Shown here: positions 38,801 through 50,800 of the stretch, in pieces
How the letters are laid out: the number at the start of each line of letters is the position of its first letter
How positions within the stretch are numbered: position 1 is the stretch's first letter
Notes under the pieces: model-generated
What the model was told of the DNA's origin: nothing
The model's database searches: none
Seen by the model: the letters and a program-made list of their open reading frames with translations, nothing else
Origin: Aradus depressus
Taxonomy: Eukaryota > Arthropoda > Insecta > Hemiptera > Aradidae
NCBI GenBank assembly: GCA_963662175.1
Contig: OY759223.1
Coordinates: 9,092,249-9,156,248 of the forward strand
Direction: 5' to 3'
DNA: 64,000 nt
Made by a program: the position numbers and the translations under genes

Positions 38801-41800
38801 GAACACCTTAAAACATATGTGGGCAACAACCGGCCCGCTGTAAGATTTGGTCCGGCCCGCGAGACATTTTGAAAAACCAAATTTTAAAAAAAATAATATT
38901 ACACTACTTACTCACACTCACTCCAAATGAGGAAGATCGAGTAGGATGGGGTTTGTCGCTTGCTCCTGCGGAATCAAGTGAGCGAGGAAGGCGAGTGAGG
39001 AAAAATTCATGTCATCGCGTGTTTGCTTATGGTCAAAAAATTTGCGTATTTTTTTTTGTGTTTTTTTAATGTGCCTGTTTGCGGATGCGATCGTATTCAT
39101 GTGATTGATTGATAGTGTTACGACCGAACAAAATACATGCAAAAGGAACCCCTTCCCGAGAATAGGCTCCTCGTGGCGGCGATCATCAAAGAGTTTGCTG
39201 GCGGCGCAACGAAAGATTATTGATTCTCAGTTGTTCTACACTAGACGATTCTAGATCATTCCTTCATTTTGCCTATATAAGCGGATGGATGGCCCGCACT
39301 TAAGTTCAGTTCTATTTGAGCTACCGAGGTGATAACTTCGACAAGCGATATCCCAGCGAACTGCTCGTGCCGTCAATTTGCTTTGTGACTTTGTGTGCAT
39401 CTTGAGTGCTTACTAATTATATTTTGTTATTAAGTTTATCGAACGAAAAGTACACGAAAATGAGGTCTGGTGGAAAGAAACGGAAAGTAGATGCAGAGGG
39501 TCGCCAGTTTAAAAAAAAAATGGACTGAAGAATTCTTTTTTATCTTGCACAATGGTAAGCCTATTTGTTTGCTGTGTAATGAATCCATTTCAGTGGTAAA
39601 AGAATTCAATATAAAGAGGCATTACTCAACTAAGCATCCTATGCTACACTCACTGACAGGACAAATAAGAAAAGACAAAATCCAGAAGCTTACAGCAAAT
39701 TTGGAAAACCAGCAGGAAATGTTTCATAAACAAAAAACACAACTTGATAATGTTGTGAAAGCTAGTTTTATAGTTGGTTCAAAATTGGCAATGTCATTAA
39801 AACCATTTGCCGAAGGAGAATTTATCAAGGACTGTATGTTAGAAGTTTGCAGTGTTTAGTGTCCTGAAAAGAAAAATGAATTTGAAAAAATTAGTTTGTC
39901 AAGACGAACTGTTGTCCGACGTATAGAAATGATGGCTAATGATATAAAAACAACATTGACTGACCGTATGGCTGGTTTTGAATCATTTTCCATAACATTA
40001 GATGAGAGCACCGATTTGTCTGACACAGCTCAACTCGAGGTGTTGATAAAGAGTTCACTGTTACTGAGGAATTGCTTGCTTTACAGCCGCTAAAAGGAAC
40101 CACTACAGGAGAGGACAGTTTTAATGAAGTTCAGAAGGTATTCACAAGTTTTGGCTTGCCATGGTCAAAATCAGTTAGAGTATGCACAGATGGTGCACCT
40201 TCTATGGTCGGCTTACGTAAAGGTTTCATCGGATTATTGAATGAAAAAGCAACTGAATGAAATGTGCAAAAAGATGATTTGATAGTCCTTCATTGCATTA
40301 TCCACCAACAGAACTTGTGTTCTAAGTCCATTCCACTCCAGAATATTATGAATATGGTAGTAAAAACCATCAATTTTATTCGATGCCGAGGGCTTAACCA
40401 TCGTCAGTTCAAGGCGTTTTTGGATGAAATATCAGCCGAATATGACGACGTAACATATTATTGTGAAGTCAGATGGCTAAGCAAAGGGAAAATGCTGAAA
40501 CGGTTTTACGAGCTTAGAAATGAGATAGCAGATGTTATGCAAATAAAAGATAAACCACTATCTCAATTGAGTGACCCAAAATGGATATGTGACTTAGCAT
40601 TTCTGGTTGACCTTACAGGCTATTTGAATGATTTTTTTTATTGATTTTTTTTTTATTTACAAATAGTTATTTACAACTGTATACACATAAATACAACAAG
40701 CAAATGTGCTAATAAAGAGATAATGGCAATGTCAAAATATCATGAGGGGAGAAATCACCCAGTGGTGACACTCCCTAGTCACTGTTTTTCTCTCGTTTTT
40801 AGCTAATCACTGTCACTGCTTCTGATCAGGAGATCTCTAGGCCATTGACGCTTAAGCCGTCGTTGGGGAAGTACGGCAGAATGGAGGGCACGGACCAGAG
40901 GATTATTGTGGGAACCAAGAAGGGAAAATAATTTTTTATATTTGGATTTAGCGACTTCAGTAATGAAAGGTACGTTAAGGTCTGTGTGAAGGGTTTTGTT
41001 GGAGACGTAGTAAGGAGCATTGTCTATTGTACGAAGGATTTTGGATTGAAGGGATTGGATGCGCTGGAGATTGGAAGCCTTGGAAGAACCCCAGAGTTCA
41101 AGTCCGTAAGTTCACATAGGTTTGAGTATTGAGTTGTATATAAGTCGTTTTGTTGTCAAAGTTAGTTGGGATCTTTTGTCTAGTAGTCTTAGTAGAAGTT
41201 TATAACGTCTGTTCATTTCTTGTCTTTTCAGTCTCGTGTGAGGATTCCAAGTTAGTCGTTTGTCGAGTATGAGGCCTAGATAGCGGACTTCGTTTTTTAA
41301 AGGGATGCGATTTTTGTTAAGGTACACTGGAGGGCAGGTATATTTTCGACGAAGGATGAAGAAGATGTGAACTGATTTTGTGTCGTTCACCTTCACTCTC
41401 CACTTTTTGTACCAGGACTGAAGGGTTATCAGGTGTTCTTGTAGGTGTCTGGATGATAGGACAGGGTCGGGATGAGGAGAGAGCAACGTGTATGGTTGAG
41501 TGGTGTTTTCGGAAACCAAACTGATGGTCAGGGATGATGTTTTGACCATCCAGTATGGAAAGGATTCTCCTTAGAAATTGTTTCTCAAAAACTTTTCCTA
41601 GAAGAGGAAGGAGGCTGATAGGTCTGTAGGATCTGGGGTGATGGGAGGGCTTGTTTGGTTTGGTTATCATTTTTATGACAGAGTGCTTCCAGGGGCTTGG
41701 GAAATGAGTGGTACGGAGGATGAATGATTTAAATTTGAAACTTAAAAAACAAGGACAGTTAGTAAATGATTTGTACAGCCATTTGAAAGCGTTTCAGAAC

Positions 41801-44800
41801 AAAATCCGCTTGTGGGAAGCACAGATGCTGTCTGGTAACAGTTACCATTTCACCACGCTCTCTGCGCATGAAAATATTGCTTATGCTCAATATACTGAAG
41901 AACTCAAGTTACTGTCGGAGCAATTTTCGAACAGATTTGGCGATTTCAAAAACATGGAAGACTGTTTCAATTTATTTGCTAATCCAACAAAAAGTAATGT
42001 ACAAAATGCTCCAATAAACTTGCAAATAGAGTTGATCGAGATTCAAGAAAACTCACTCCTAAAATCTAAATTTGAAGACGTGGAGTTGTGCGATTTCTAC
42101 AAAAAATACCTCGAAGAAGACCATTTTCCGCAGCTTAGAAAATTCGCAAGAAGATTGATTTGTGCGTTTGGCAGTACTTATAAATGCGAACAGTTCTTTT
42201 CAATGATGAAAGTTAATGAATCAAAACATCGTACAAGGCTCACTGAAGATAATTTGGAAAATTCTTTACGTCTTTGTATCAGTGGAATTAATTCAAACAT
42301 CAATGGATTAGTTTCCCAAATTCAAGCTCAAGTGTCTCATTGATTTCGGTGTCGCTACTTAACTTTCGTAGTTTGTAATAATTCCAAATTTCACGATTTA
42401 ATTATAATATTGTACCTATTTTTTTTCATTTCATTTTGTTATTTTAATAAATTGTATTATAATAACATTGTCTTATTATTTCATGTCTGATATCTATCGC
42501 TAAAAATTATGAAAACTACCTTAAAGTCCGACATTATTTTATTTTGAACCATCTACGCGGCCCGCGAACGTATTTGCACACTAAAGTTTGGCCCGCAACA
42601 TGTCAAAGGTTGCCCATACATGCCTTAAAACATCAAACAACAGCAACATATAATAATAATACGTAAACAAAATATATTTACTAATATACTATAAATTTAT
42701 TTTAAATCTATTTGTTTAGGCTTGGCTATGAGACGAAATTGGAAACAAAAAGAAAACATTGGGAAATTGTGGAAGATCAACTCACATATTTAACTAATGG
42801 TGACGATGTAATAACCTACGTAAAACTAAAAGATGTAAGTAATGATGGTAAAGGGGGCTGCGTCGTCGATTTGAGGGGGGGTCCTGGTCAAAACTATGTC
42901 AAAATACTGTTAAAGTCTCAGCCTAATTACGCAATTAACTTCTATATTGAAATTTTTATTCTATCTCCGTTAAATGAACGAAAACATTCAACTCGCCAGA
43001 AAGAACGGAATGATAATTTAGCTAAGAAAAAAAAAATTTTCGAGACAAGAAATAAAAAATTATCGAAAATATCCTGGAGTTTTGTCAACAACAGAAAACA
43101 AAATTTTACTTCTAAATCAGAGGTGAATGAATCGAATTCGAACATGATTCAAAATGAACAAGGATCGAATCAAGTGTATGGACTGGAATCGTCGAAGGAC
43201 GTAAGAAAACACGAAAATGTCCAAAGAGAGAAACGATCGCACACAAGAGGGAATAATGAAAATCAAGTCAAAGCGAATTATATGAAGAAAGCTGAAGAAC
43301 ATTCGCGTCTTTATAAGAACAAAAGAGAAATACCGGGAAGAAAGGATAACGTCACCAATACAGAAAAGTCATCAACGGATGAAAGAAAAAAATTACCAGA
43401 TAAAGAAACGGGCGGGGAGTCAGATAAAAAAGCAGAGAAAGAGCCAAATGAAGAAAGAAATGATGAACTAGATAAAGAGACAGACGAAAAGACTGATAAA
43501 GGAAAAGAAGACGATAATGAAGGAAAGCCGGATGCAGAAATAGAGGGAGAGCCAGATAATGAGCCAGAAGCAGAAGGAGAGAAGCCAGATGAAGAACCTA
43601 AAGGAGAGAAGCCAGATGAAGAACCTAAAGTAGAGAAGCCAGATAAAGAAACTAAAGGAGAGAAGCCAGATGAAGAACCTAAAGGAGAGAAGCAAGATGA
43701 AGAACCTAAAGGAGAGAAGCCAGATAAAGAACTTAAAGGAGACGAGGCAGACGAAGAGCCTGAAGGAAAGGAGCCAGATGAAGAGCCTGAAGGAGAGAAG
43801 CCAGATGAAGAACCTAAAGGAGAGAAGCCAGATGAAGAACCTAAAGGAGAGAAGCCAGATGAAGAACCTAAAGGACAGAAGCCAGATGAAGAACCTAAAG
43901 GAGAGAAGCCTGATGAAGAGCCTGAAGGAAAGGAGCCAGATGAAGAGCCTGAAGGAGAGAAGTCAGATGAAGAGCCTGCAGGAGAGAAGCCAGATGAAGA
44001 GCCTGAAGGAGCGGAGCCAGACGAAGAGCCTGAAGGAGGAAAGCCAGACGAAGAGCCTGAAGGAGAGGAGCCAGACGGAGAGCCTGAAGGAAAGGAACCA
44101 GACGAAGAGACTGAAGGAGAAGAGCCTGAAGAAGGGGAGCCAGATGAAGAGCCTGAAGGAGAAGAGCCAGACGAAGAGCCTGAAGGAGAAGACCCAGATG
44201 AAGAGCCTGAAGAAGGGGAGCCAGATGAAGAGCCTGAAGGAGAAGAGCCAGACGAAGAGCCTGAAGAAGGCGAGCCAGATGAAGAGCCTGAAGGAGAAGA
44301 GCCAGACGAGGAGCCTGAAGGAGAAGAGCCAGACGAAGAGCATGAAGAAGGGGAGCCAGACGAAGAGCCTGAACAAGGGGAGCCAGACGAAGAGCCTGAA
44401 GAAGGGGAGCCAGACGAAGAGCCTGAAGGAAAGGAACCAGACGAAGAGACTGAAGGAGAAGAGCCTGAAGAAGGGGAGCCAGATGAAGAGCCTGAAGGAG
44501 AAGAGCCAGACGAAGAGCCTGAAGGAGAAGACCCAGATGAAGAGCCTGAAGAAGGGGAGCCAGATGAAGAGCCTGAAGGAGAAGAGCCAGACGAAGAGCC
44601 TGAAGAAGGCGAGCCAGATGAAGAGCCTGAAGGAGAAGAGCCAGACGAGGAGCCTGAAGGAGAAGAGCCAGACGAAGAGCATGAAGAAGGGGAGCCAGAC
44701 GAAGAGCCTGAACAAGGGGAGCCAGACGAAGAGCCTGAAGAAGGGGAGCCAGACGAAGAGCCTGAAGGAGAAGAGCCAGACGAAGAGCCTGAAGAAGGGG

Positions 44801-47800
44801 AGCCAGATGAAGATCCTGAAGAAGGGGAGCCAGATGAAGAGCCTGAAGAAGGGGAGCCAGACGAAGAGCCTGAAGGAGAAGAGCCAGACGAAGCGCCTGA
44901 AGAAGGGGAGCCAGATGAAGAGCCTGAAGAAGGGGAGCCAGACGAAGAGCCTGAAGGAGAAGAGCCAGACGAAGTGCCTGAAGAAGGGGAGCCAGATGAA
45001 GAGCCTGAAGGAGAAGAGCCAGACGAAGAGGCTGAAGGAGAAGAGCCAGACGAAGAGCCTGAAGAAGGGGAGCCTGAAGAAGGGGAGCCAGACGAAGAGC
45101 CTGAAGGAGAAGACCCAGATGAAGAGCCTGAAGAAGGGGAGCCAGACGAAGAGCCTGAAGGAGAAGAGCCAGATGAAGAGCCTGAAGAAGGGGAGCCAGA
45201 TGAAGAGCCTGAAGGAGAAGAGCCAGACGAAGAGCCTGAAGGAGAAGAGCCAGACAAAGAGCCTGAAGAAGGGGAGCCAGATGAAGATCCTGAAGAAGGG
45301 GAGCCAGATGAAGAGCCTGAAGAAGGGGAGCCAGACGAAGAGCCTGAAGGAGAAGAGCCAGACGAAGAGCCTGAAGAAGGGGAGCCAGATGAAGAGCCTC
45401 AAGAAGGGGAGCCAGATGAAGAGCCTGAAGGAGAAGAGCCAGACGAAGAGCCTGAAGAAGGGGAGCCAGACGAAGAGCCTGAAGGAGAAGAGCCAGACGA
45501 AGAGCCTGAAGAAGAGGAGCCAGATGAAGAGCCTGAAGGAGAAGAGCCAGACGAAGAACCTGAAGAAGGGGAGCCAGATGAAGAGCCTGAAGGAGAAGAG
45601 CCAGACGAAGAGCCTGAAAGAGAAGAGCCAGATGAAGAGCCTGAAGGAGAAGAGCCAGACGAAGAGCCTGAAAGAGAAGAGCCTGAAGAAGGGGAGCCAG
45701 ATGAAGAGCCTGAAGGAGAAGAGCCAGACGAAGAGCCTGAAGGAGAAGAGCCAGACGAAGAGCCTGAAGAAGGGGAGCCAGATGAAGAGCCTCAAAAAGG
45801 TGAGCCAGATGAAGAGCCTGAAGAAGGGGAGCCAGACGAAGAGCCTGAAGAAGGGGAGCCAGACGAAGAGCCTGAAGGAGAAGAGCCAGATGAAGAGCCT
45901 GAAGAAGGGGAGCCAGACGAAGAGCCTGAAGGAGAAGGGCCAGACGAAGAGCCTGAAGAAGGGGAGCCAGATGAAGAGCCTGAAGAAGGGGAGCCAGACG
46001 AAGAGCCTGAAGGAGAAGAGCCAGACGAAGAGCCTGAAGAAGGGGAGCCAGATGAAGAGCCTGAAGAAGGGGAGCCAGACGAAGAGCCTGAAGGAGAAGA
46101 GCCAGATGAAGAGCCTGAAGAAGGGGAGCCAGATGAAGAGCCTGAAGGAGAAGAGCCAGACGAAGAGCCTGAAGAAGGGGAGCCAGACGAAGAGCCTGAA
46201 GGAGAAGAGCCAGACGAAGAGCCTGAAGAAGGGGAGCCAGATGAAGAGCCTGAAGGAGAAGAGCCAGACGAAGAGCCTGAAGAAAGGGAGCCAGATGAAG
46301 AGCCTGAAGAAGGGGAGCCAGATGAAGAGCCTGAAGGAGAAGAGCCAGACGAAGAGCCTGAAGAAGGGGAGCCAGACGAAGAGCCTGAAGGAGAAGAGCC
46401 AGATGAAGAGCCTGAAGAAGGGGAGCCAGACGAAGAGCCTGAAGGAGAAGGGCCAGACGAAGAGCCTGAAGAAGGGGAGCCAGATGAAGAGCCTGAAGGA
46501 GAAGAGCCAGACGAAGAGCCTGGAGAAGGGGAGCCTGACGAAGAGCCTGAAGGAGAAGAGCCAGATGAAGAGCCTGAAGAAGGGGAGCCAGACGAAGAGC
46601 CTGAAGGAGAAGAGCCAGATGAAGAGCCTGAAGAAGGGGAGCCAGACGAAGAGCCTGAAGGAGAAGAGCCAGACGAAGAACCTGAAGGAGGGGAGCCAGA
46701 TGAAGAGCCTGAAGAAGGGGAGCCAGATGAAGAGCCTGAAAGAGAAGAGCCAGATGAAGAGCCTGAAGGAGAAGAGCCAGACGAAGAGCCTGAAAGAGAA
46801 GAGCCAGACGAAGAGCCTGAAGAAGGGGAGCCAGATGAAGAGCCTGAAGGAGAAGAGCCAGACGAAGAGCCTGAAGAAGGGGAGCCAGATGAAGAGCCTC
46901 AAAAAGGGGAGCCAGATGAAGAGCCTGAAGAAGGGGAGCCAAACGAAGAGCCTGAAGAAGGGGAGCCAGACGAAGAGCCTGAAGGAGAAGAGCCAGATGA
47001 AGAGCCTGAAGAAGGGGAGCCAGACGAAGAGCCTGAAGGAGAAGGGCCAGACGAAGAGCCTGAAGAAGGGGAGCCAGATGAAGAGCCTGAAGGAGGGGAG
47101 CCAGACGAAGAGCCTGAAGGAGAAGAGCCAGACGAAGAGCCTGAAGAAGGGGAGCCAGACGAAGAGCCTGAAGGAGAAGAGCCAGATGAAGAGCCTGAAG
47201 AAGGGGAGCCAGACGAAGAGCCTGAAGGAGAAGGGCCAGACGAAGAGCCTGAAGAAGGGGAGCCAGACGAAGAGCCAGACGAAGAGCCTGAAGAAGGGGA
47301 GCCTGACGAAGAGCCTGAAGGAGAAGAGCCAGATGAAGAGCCTGAAGAAGGGGAGCCAGACGAAGAGCCTGAAGGAGAAGAGCCAGATGAAGAGCCTGAA
47401 GAAGGGGAGCCAGACGAAGAGCCTGAAGGAGGAGAGCCAGACGAAGAACCTGAAGAAGGGGAGCCAGATGAAGAGCCTGAAGAAGAGGAGCCAGATGAAG
47501 AGCCTGAAGGAGAAGAGCCAGACGAAGTGCCTGAAGAAGGGGAGCCAGATGAAGAGCCTGAAGGAGAAGAGCCAGACGAAGAGGCTGCAGGAGAAGAGCC
47601 AGACGAAGAGCCTGAAGAAGGGGAGCCAGACGAAGAGCCTGAAGAAGAGGAGCCAGACGAAGAGCCTGAAGGAGAAGAGCCAGATGAAGAGCCTGAAGAA
47701 GGGGAGCCAGACGAAGAGCCTGAAGGAGAAGAGCCAGATGAAGAACCTGAAGAAGGGGAGCCAGATGAAGAGCCTGAAGGAGAAAAGCCAGACGAAGAGC

Positions 47801-50800
47801 CTGAAGGAGAAGAGCCAGACGAAGAGCCTGAAAGAGAAGAGCCAGACGAAGAGCCTGAAGAAGGGGAGCCAGATGAAGAGCCTGAAGGAGAAGAGCCAGA
47901 CGAAGAGCCTGAAGGAGAAGAGCCAGACGAAGAGCCTGAAGAAGGGGAGCCAGATGAAGAGCCTCAAAAAGGGGAGCCAGATGAAGAGCCTGAAGAAGGG
48001 GAGCCAGACGAAGAGCCTGAAGAAGGGGAGCCAGACGAAGAGCCTGAAGGAGAAGAGCCAGATGAAGAGCCTGAAGAAGGGGAGCCAGACGAAGAGCCTG
48101 AAGGAGAAGGGCCAGACGAAGAGCCTGAAGAAGGGGAGCCAGATGAAGAGCCTGAAGAAGGGGAGCCAGACGAAGAGCCTGAAGGAGAAGAGCCAGATGA
48201 AGAGCCTGAAGAAGGGGAGCCAGACGAAGAGCCTGTAGGAGAAGGGCCAGACGAAGAGCCTGAAGGGGAGCCAGACGAAGAGCCTGAAGGAGAAGAGCCA
48301 GACGAAGAGCCTGAAGAAGGGGAGCCTGACGAAGAGCCTGAAGGAGAAGAGCCAGACGAAGAACCTGAAGAAGGGGAGCCAGACGAAGAGCCTGAAGGAG
48401 AAGAGCCAGATGAAGAGCCTGAAGAAGGGGAGCCAGACGAAGAGCCTGAAGGAGAAGAGCCAGACGAAGAACCTGAAGAAGGGGAGCCAGATGAAGAGCC
48501 TGAAGAAGAGGAGCCAGATGAAGAGCCTGAAGGAGAAGAGACAGACGAAGTGCCTGAAGAAGGGGAGCCAGATGAAGAGCCTGAAGGAGAAGAGCCAGAC
48601 GAAGAGGCTGCAGGAGAAGAGCCAGACGAAGAGCCTGAAGAAGGGGAGCCAGACGAAGAGCCTGAAGAAGAGGAGCCAGACGAAGAGCCTGAAGGAGAAG
48701 AGCCAAATGAAGAGCCTGAAGAAGGGGAGCCAGACGAAGAGCCTGAAGGAGAAGAGCCAGATGAAGAACCTGAAGAAGGGGAGCCAGATGAAGAGCCTGA
48801 TGGAGAAGAGCCAGACGAAGAGCCTCAAGGAGAAGAGCCAGACGAAGAGCCTGAAGAAGGGGAGCCAGATGAAGAGCCTGAAGGAGAAGAGCCAGACGAA
48901 GAGCCTGAAGAAGGGGAGCCAGACGAAGAGCCTGAAGAAGGGGAGCCAGACGAAGAGCCTGAAGGAGAAGAGCCAGATGAAGAGCCTGAAGAAGGGGAGC
49001 CAGACGAAGAGCCTGAAGAAGAAGGGCCAGACGAAGAGCCTGAAGAAGGGGAGCCAGATGAAGAGCCTGAAGGAGAAGAGCCAGACGAAGAGCCTGAAGA
49101 AGGGGAGCCAGATGAAGAGCCTGAAGAAGGGGAGCCAGACGAAGAGCCTGAAGGAGAAGAGCCAGCCGAAGAGCCTGAAGAAGGGGAGCCAGATGAAGAG
49201 CCTGAAGGAGAAGAGCCAGACGAAGAGCCTGAAGAAGGGGAGCCAGACGAAGAGCCTGAAGGAGAAGAGCCAGATGAAGAGCCTGAAGAAGGGGAGCCAG
49301 ACGAAGAGCCTGAAGGAGAAGAGCCAGATGAAGAGCCTGAAGAAGGGGAGCCAGACGAAGAGCCTGAAGGAGAAGAGCCAGACGAAGAACCTGAAGAAGG
49401 GGAGCCAGATGAAGAGCCTGAAGAAGGGGAGCCAGATGAAGAGCCTGAAGGAGAAGAGCCAGACGAAGTGCCTGAAGAAGGGGAGCCAGATGAAGAGCCT
49501 GAAGGAGAAGAGCCAGATGAAGAGCCTGAAGGAGAAGAGCCAGATGAAGTGCCTGAAGAAGGGGAGCCAGACGAAGAGCCTGAAGGAGAAGAGCCAGATG
49601 AAGAGCCTGAAGAAGGGGAGCCAGACGAAGAGCCTGAAGGAGAAGGGCCAGACGAAGAGCCTGAAAAAGGGGAGCCAGATGAAGAGCCTGAAGGAGAAGA
49701 GCCAGACGAAGAGCCTGAAGAAGGGGAGCCTGACGAAGAGCCTGAAGGAGAAGAGCCAGATGAAGAGCCTGAAGAAGGGGAGCCAGACGATGAGCCTGAA
49801 GGAGAAGAGCCAGATGAAGAGCCTGAAGAAGGGGAGCCAGACGAAGAGCCTGAAGGAGAAGAGCCAGACGAAGAACCTGAAGAAGGGGAGCCAGATGAAG
49901 AGCCTGAAGAAGGGGAGCCAGATGAAGAGCCTGAAGGAGAAGAGCCAGACGAAGTGCCTGAAGAAGGGGAGCCAGATGAAGAGCCTGAAGGAGAAGAGCC
50001 AGATGAAGAGCCTGAAGGAGAAGAGCCAGATGAAGTGCCTGAAGAAGGGGAGCCAGATGAAGAGCCTGAAGGAGAAGAGCCAGACGAAGAGGCTGAAGGA
50101 GAAGAGCCAGACGAAGAGCCTGAAGAAGGGGAGCCAGACGAAGAGCCTGAAGAAGGGGAGCCTGACGAAGAGCCTGAAGGAGAAGAGCCAGATGAAGAGC
50201 CTGAAGAAGGGGAGCCAGACGAAGAGCCTGAAGGAGAAGAGCCAGATGAAGAACCTGAAGAAGGGGAGCCAGATGAAGAGCCTGAAGGAGAAGAGCCAGA
50301 CGAAGAGCCTGAAGGAGAAGAGCCAGACGAAGAGCCTGAAGAAGGGGAGCCAGATGAAGATCCTCAAAAAGGGGAGCCAGATGAAGAGCCTGAAGAAGGG
50401 GAGCCAGACGAAGAGCCTGAAGAAGGGGAGCCAGACGAAGAGCCTGAAGGAGAAGAGCCAGATGAAGAGCCTGAAGAAGGGGAGCCAGACGAAGAGGCTG
50501 CAGGAGAAGAGCCAGACGAAGAGCCTGAAGAAGGGGAGCCAGACGAAGAGCCTGAAGAAGAGGAGCCAGACGAAGAGCCTGAAGGAGAAGAGCCAGATGA
50601 AGAGCCTGAAGAAGGGGAGCCAGACGAAGAGCCTGAAGGAGAAGAGCCAGACGAAGAGCCTGAAGAAGGGGAGCCAGACGAAGAGCCTGAAGAAGGGGAG
50701 CCAGACGAAGAGCCTGAAGGAGCAGAACCATACGAAGAGCCTGAAGAAGGGGAGCCAGACGAAGAGCCTGAAGGAGAAGAGCCAGACGAAGAACCTGAAG

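Larger units (their letters stand above)
38814..42622 (+). mobile_element. 3.8-kb hAT element with TIRs and 8-bp target duplication
   Basis: Ends CATATGTGGGCAACAACC and (inverted) CATGTATGGGCAACC. The direct repeat CCTTAAAA flanks it (38,806-38,813 and 42,623-42,630). Both subterminal regions carry GGCCCGC words. It contains a broken transposase gene and a nested LINE at 40,635-41,720. It lies in the intron of the MBF2-repeat gene, with its right end only about 100 bp from the giant exon. Confidence 0.88.

Noticed and set aside
39240..39265. Heat-shock element upstream of the hAT TATA box (TTCTAGATCATTCC)
   Set aside because: Only two of three nTTCn/nGAAn blocks fit; too weak to annotate.
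43311..45257. Minus-strand Ser/Gly/Pro-rich frames (GSSSGSPSSG), also at 60,480-62,669, resembling silk or adhesin repeats
   Set aside because: Third antisense frame. Attractive by composition, but closed on both sides within the array and lacking any unique N-terminal sequence.
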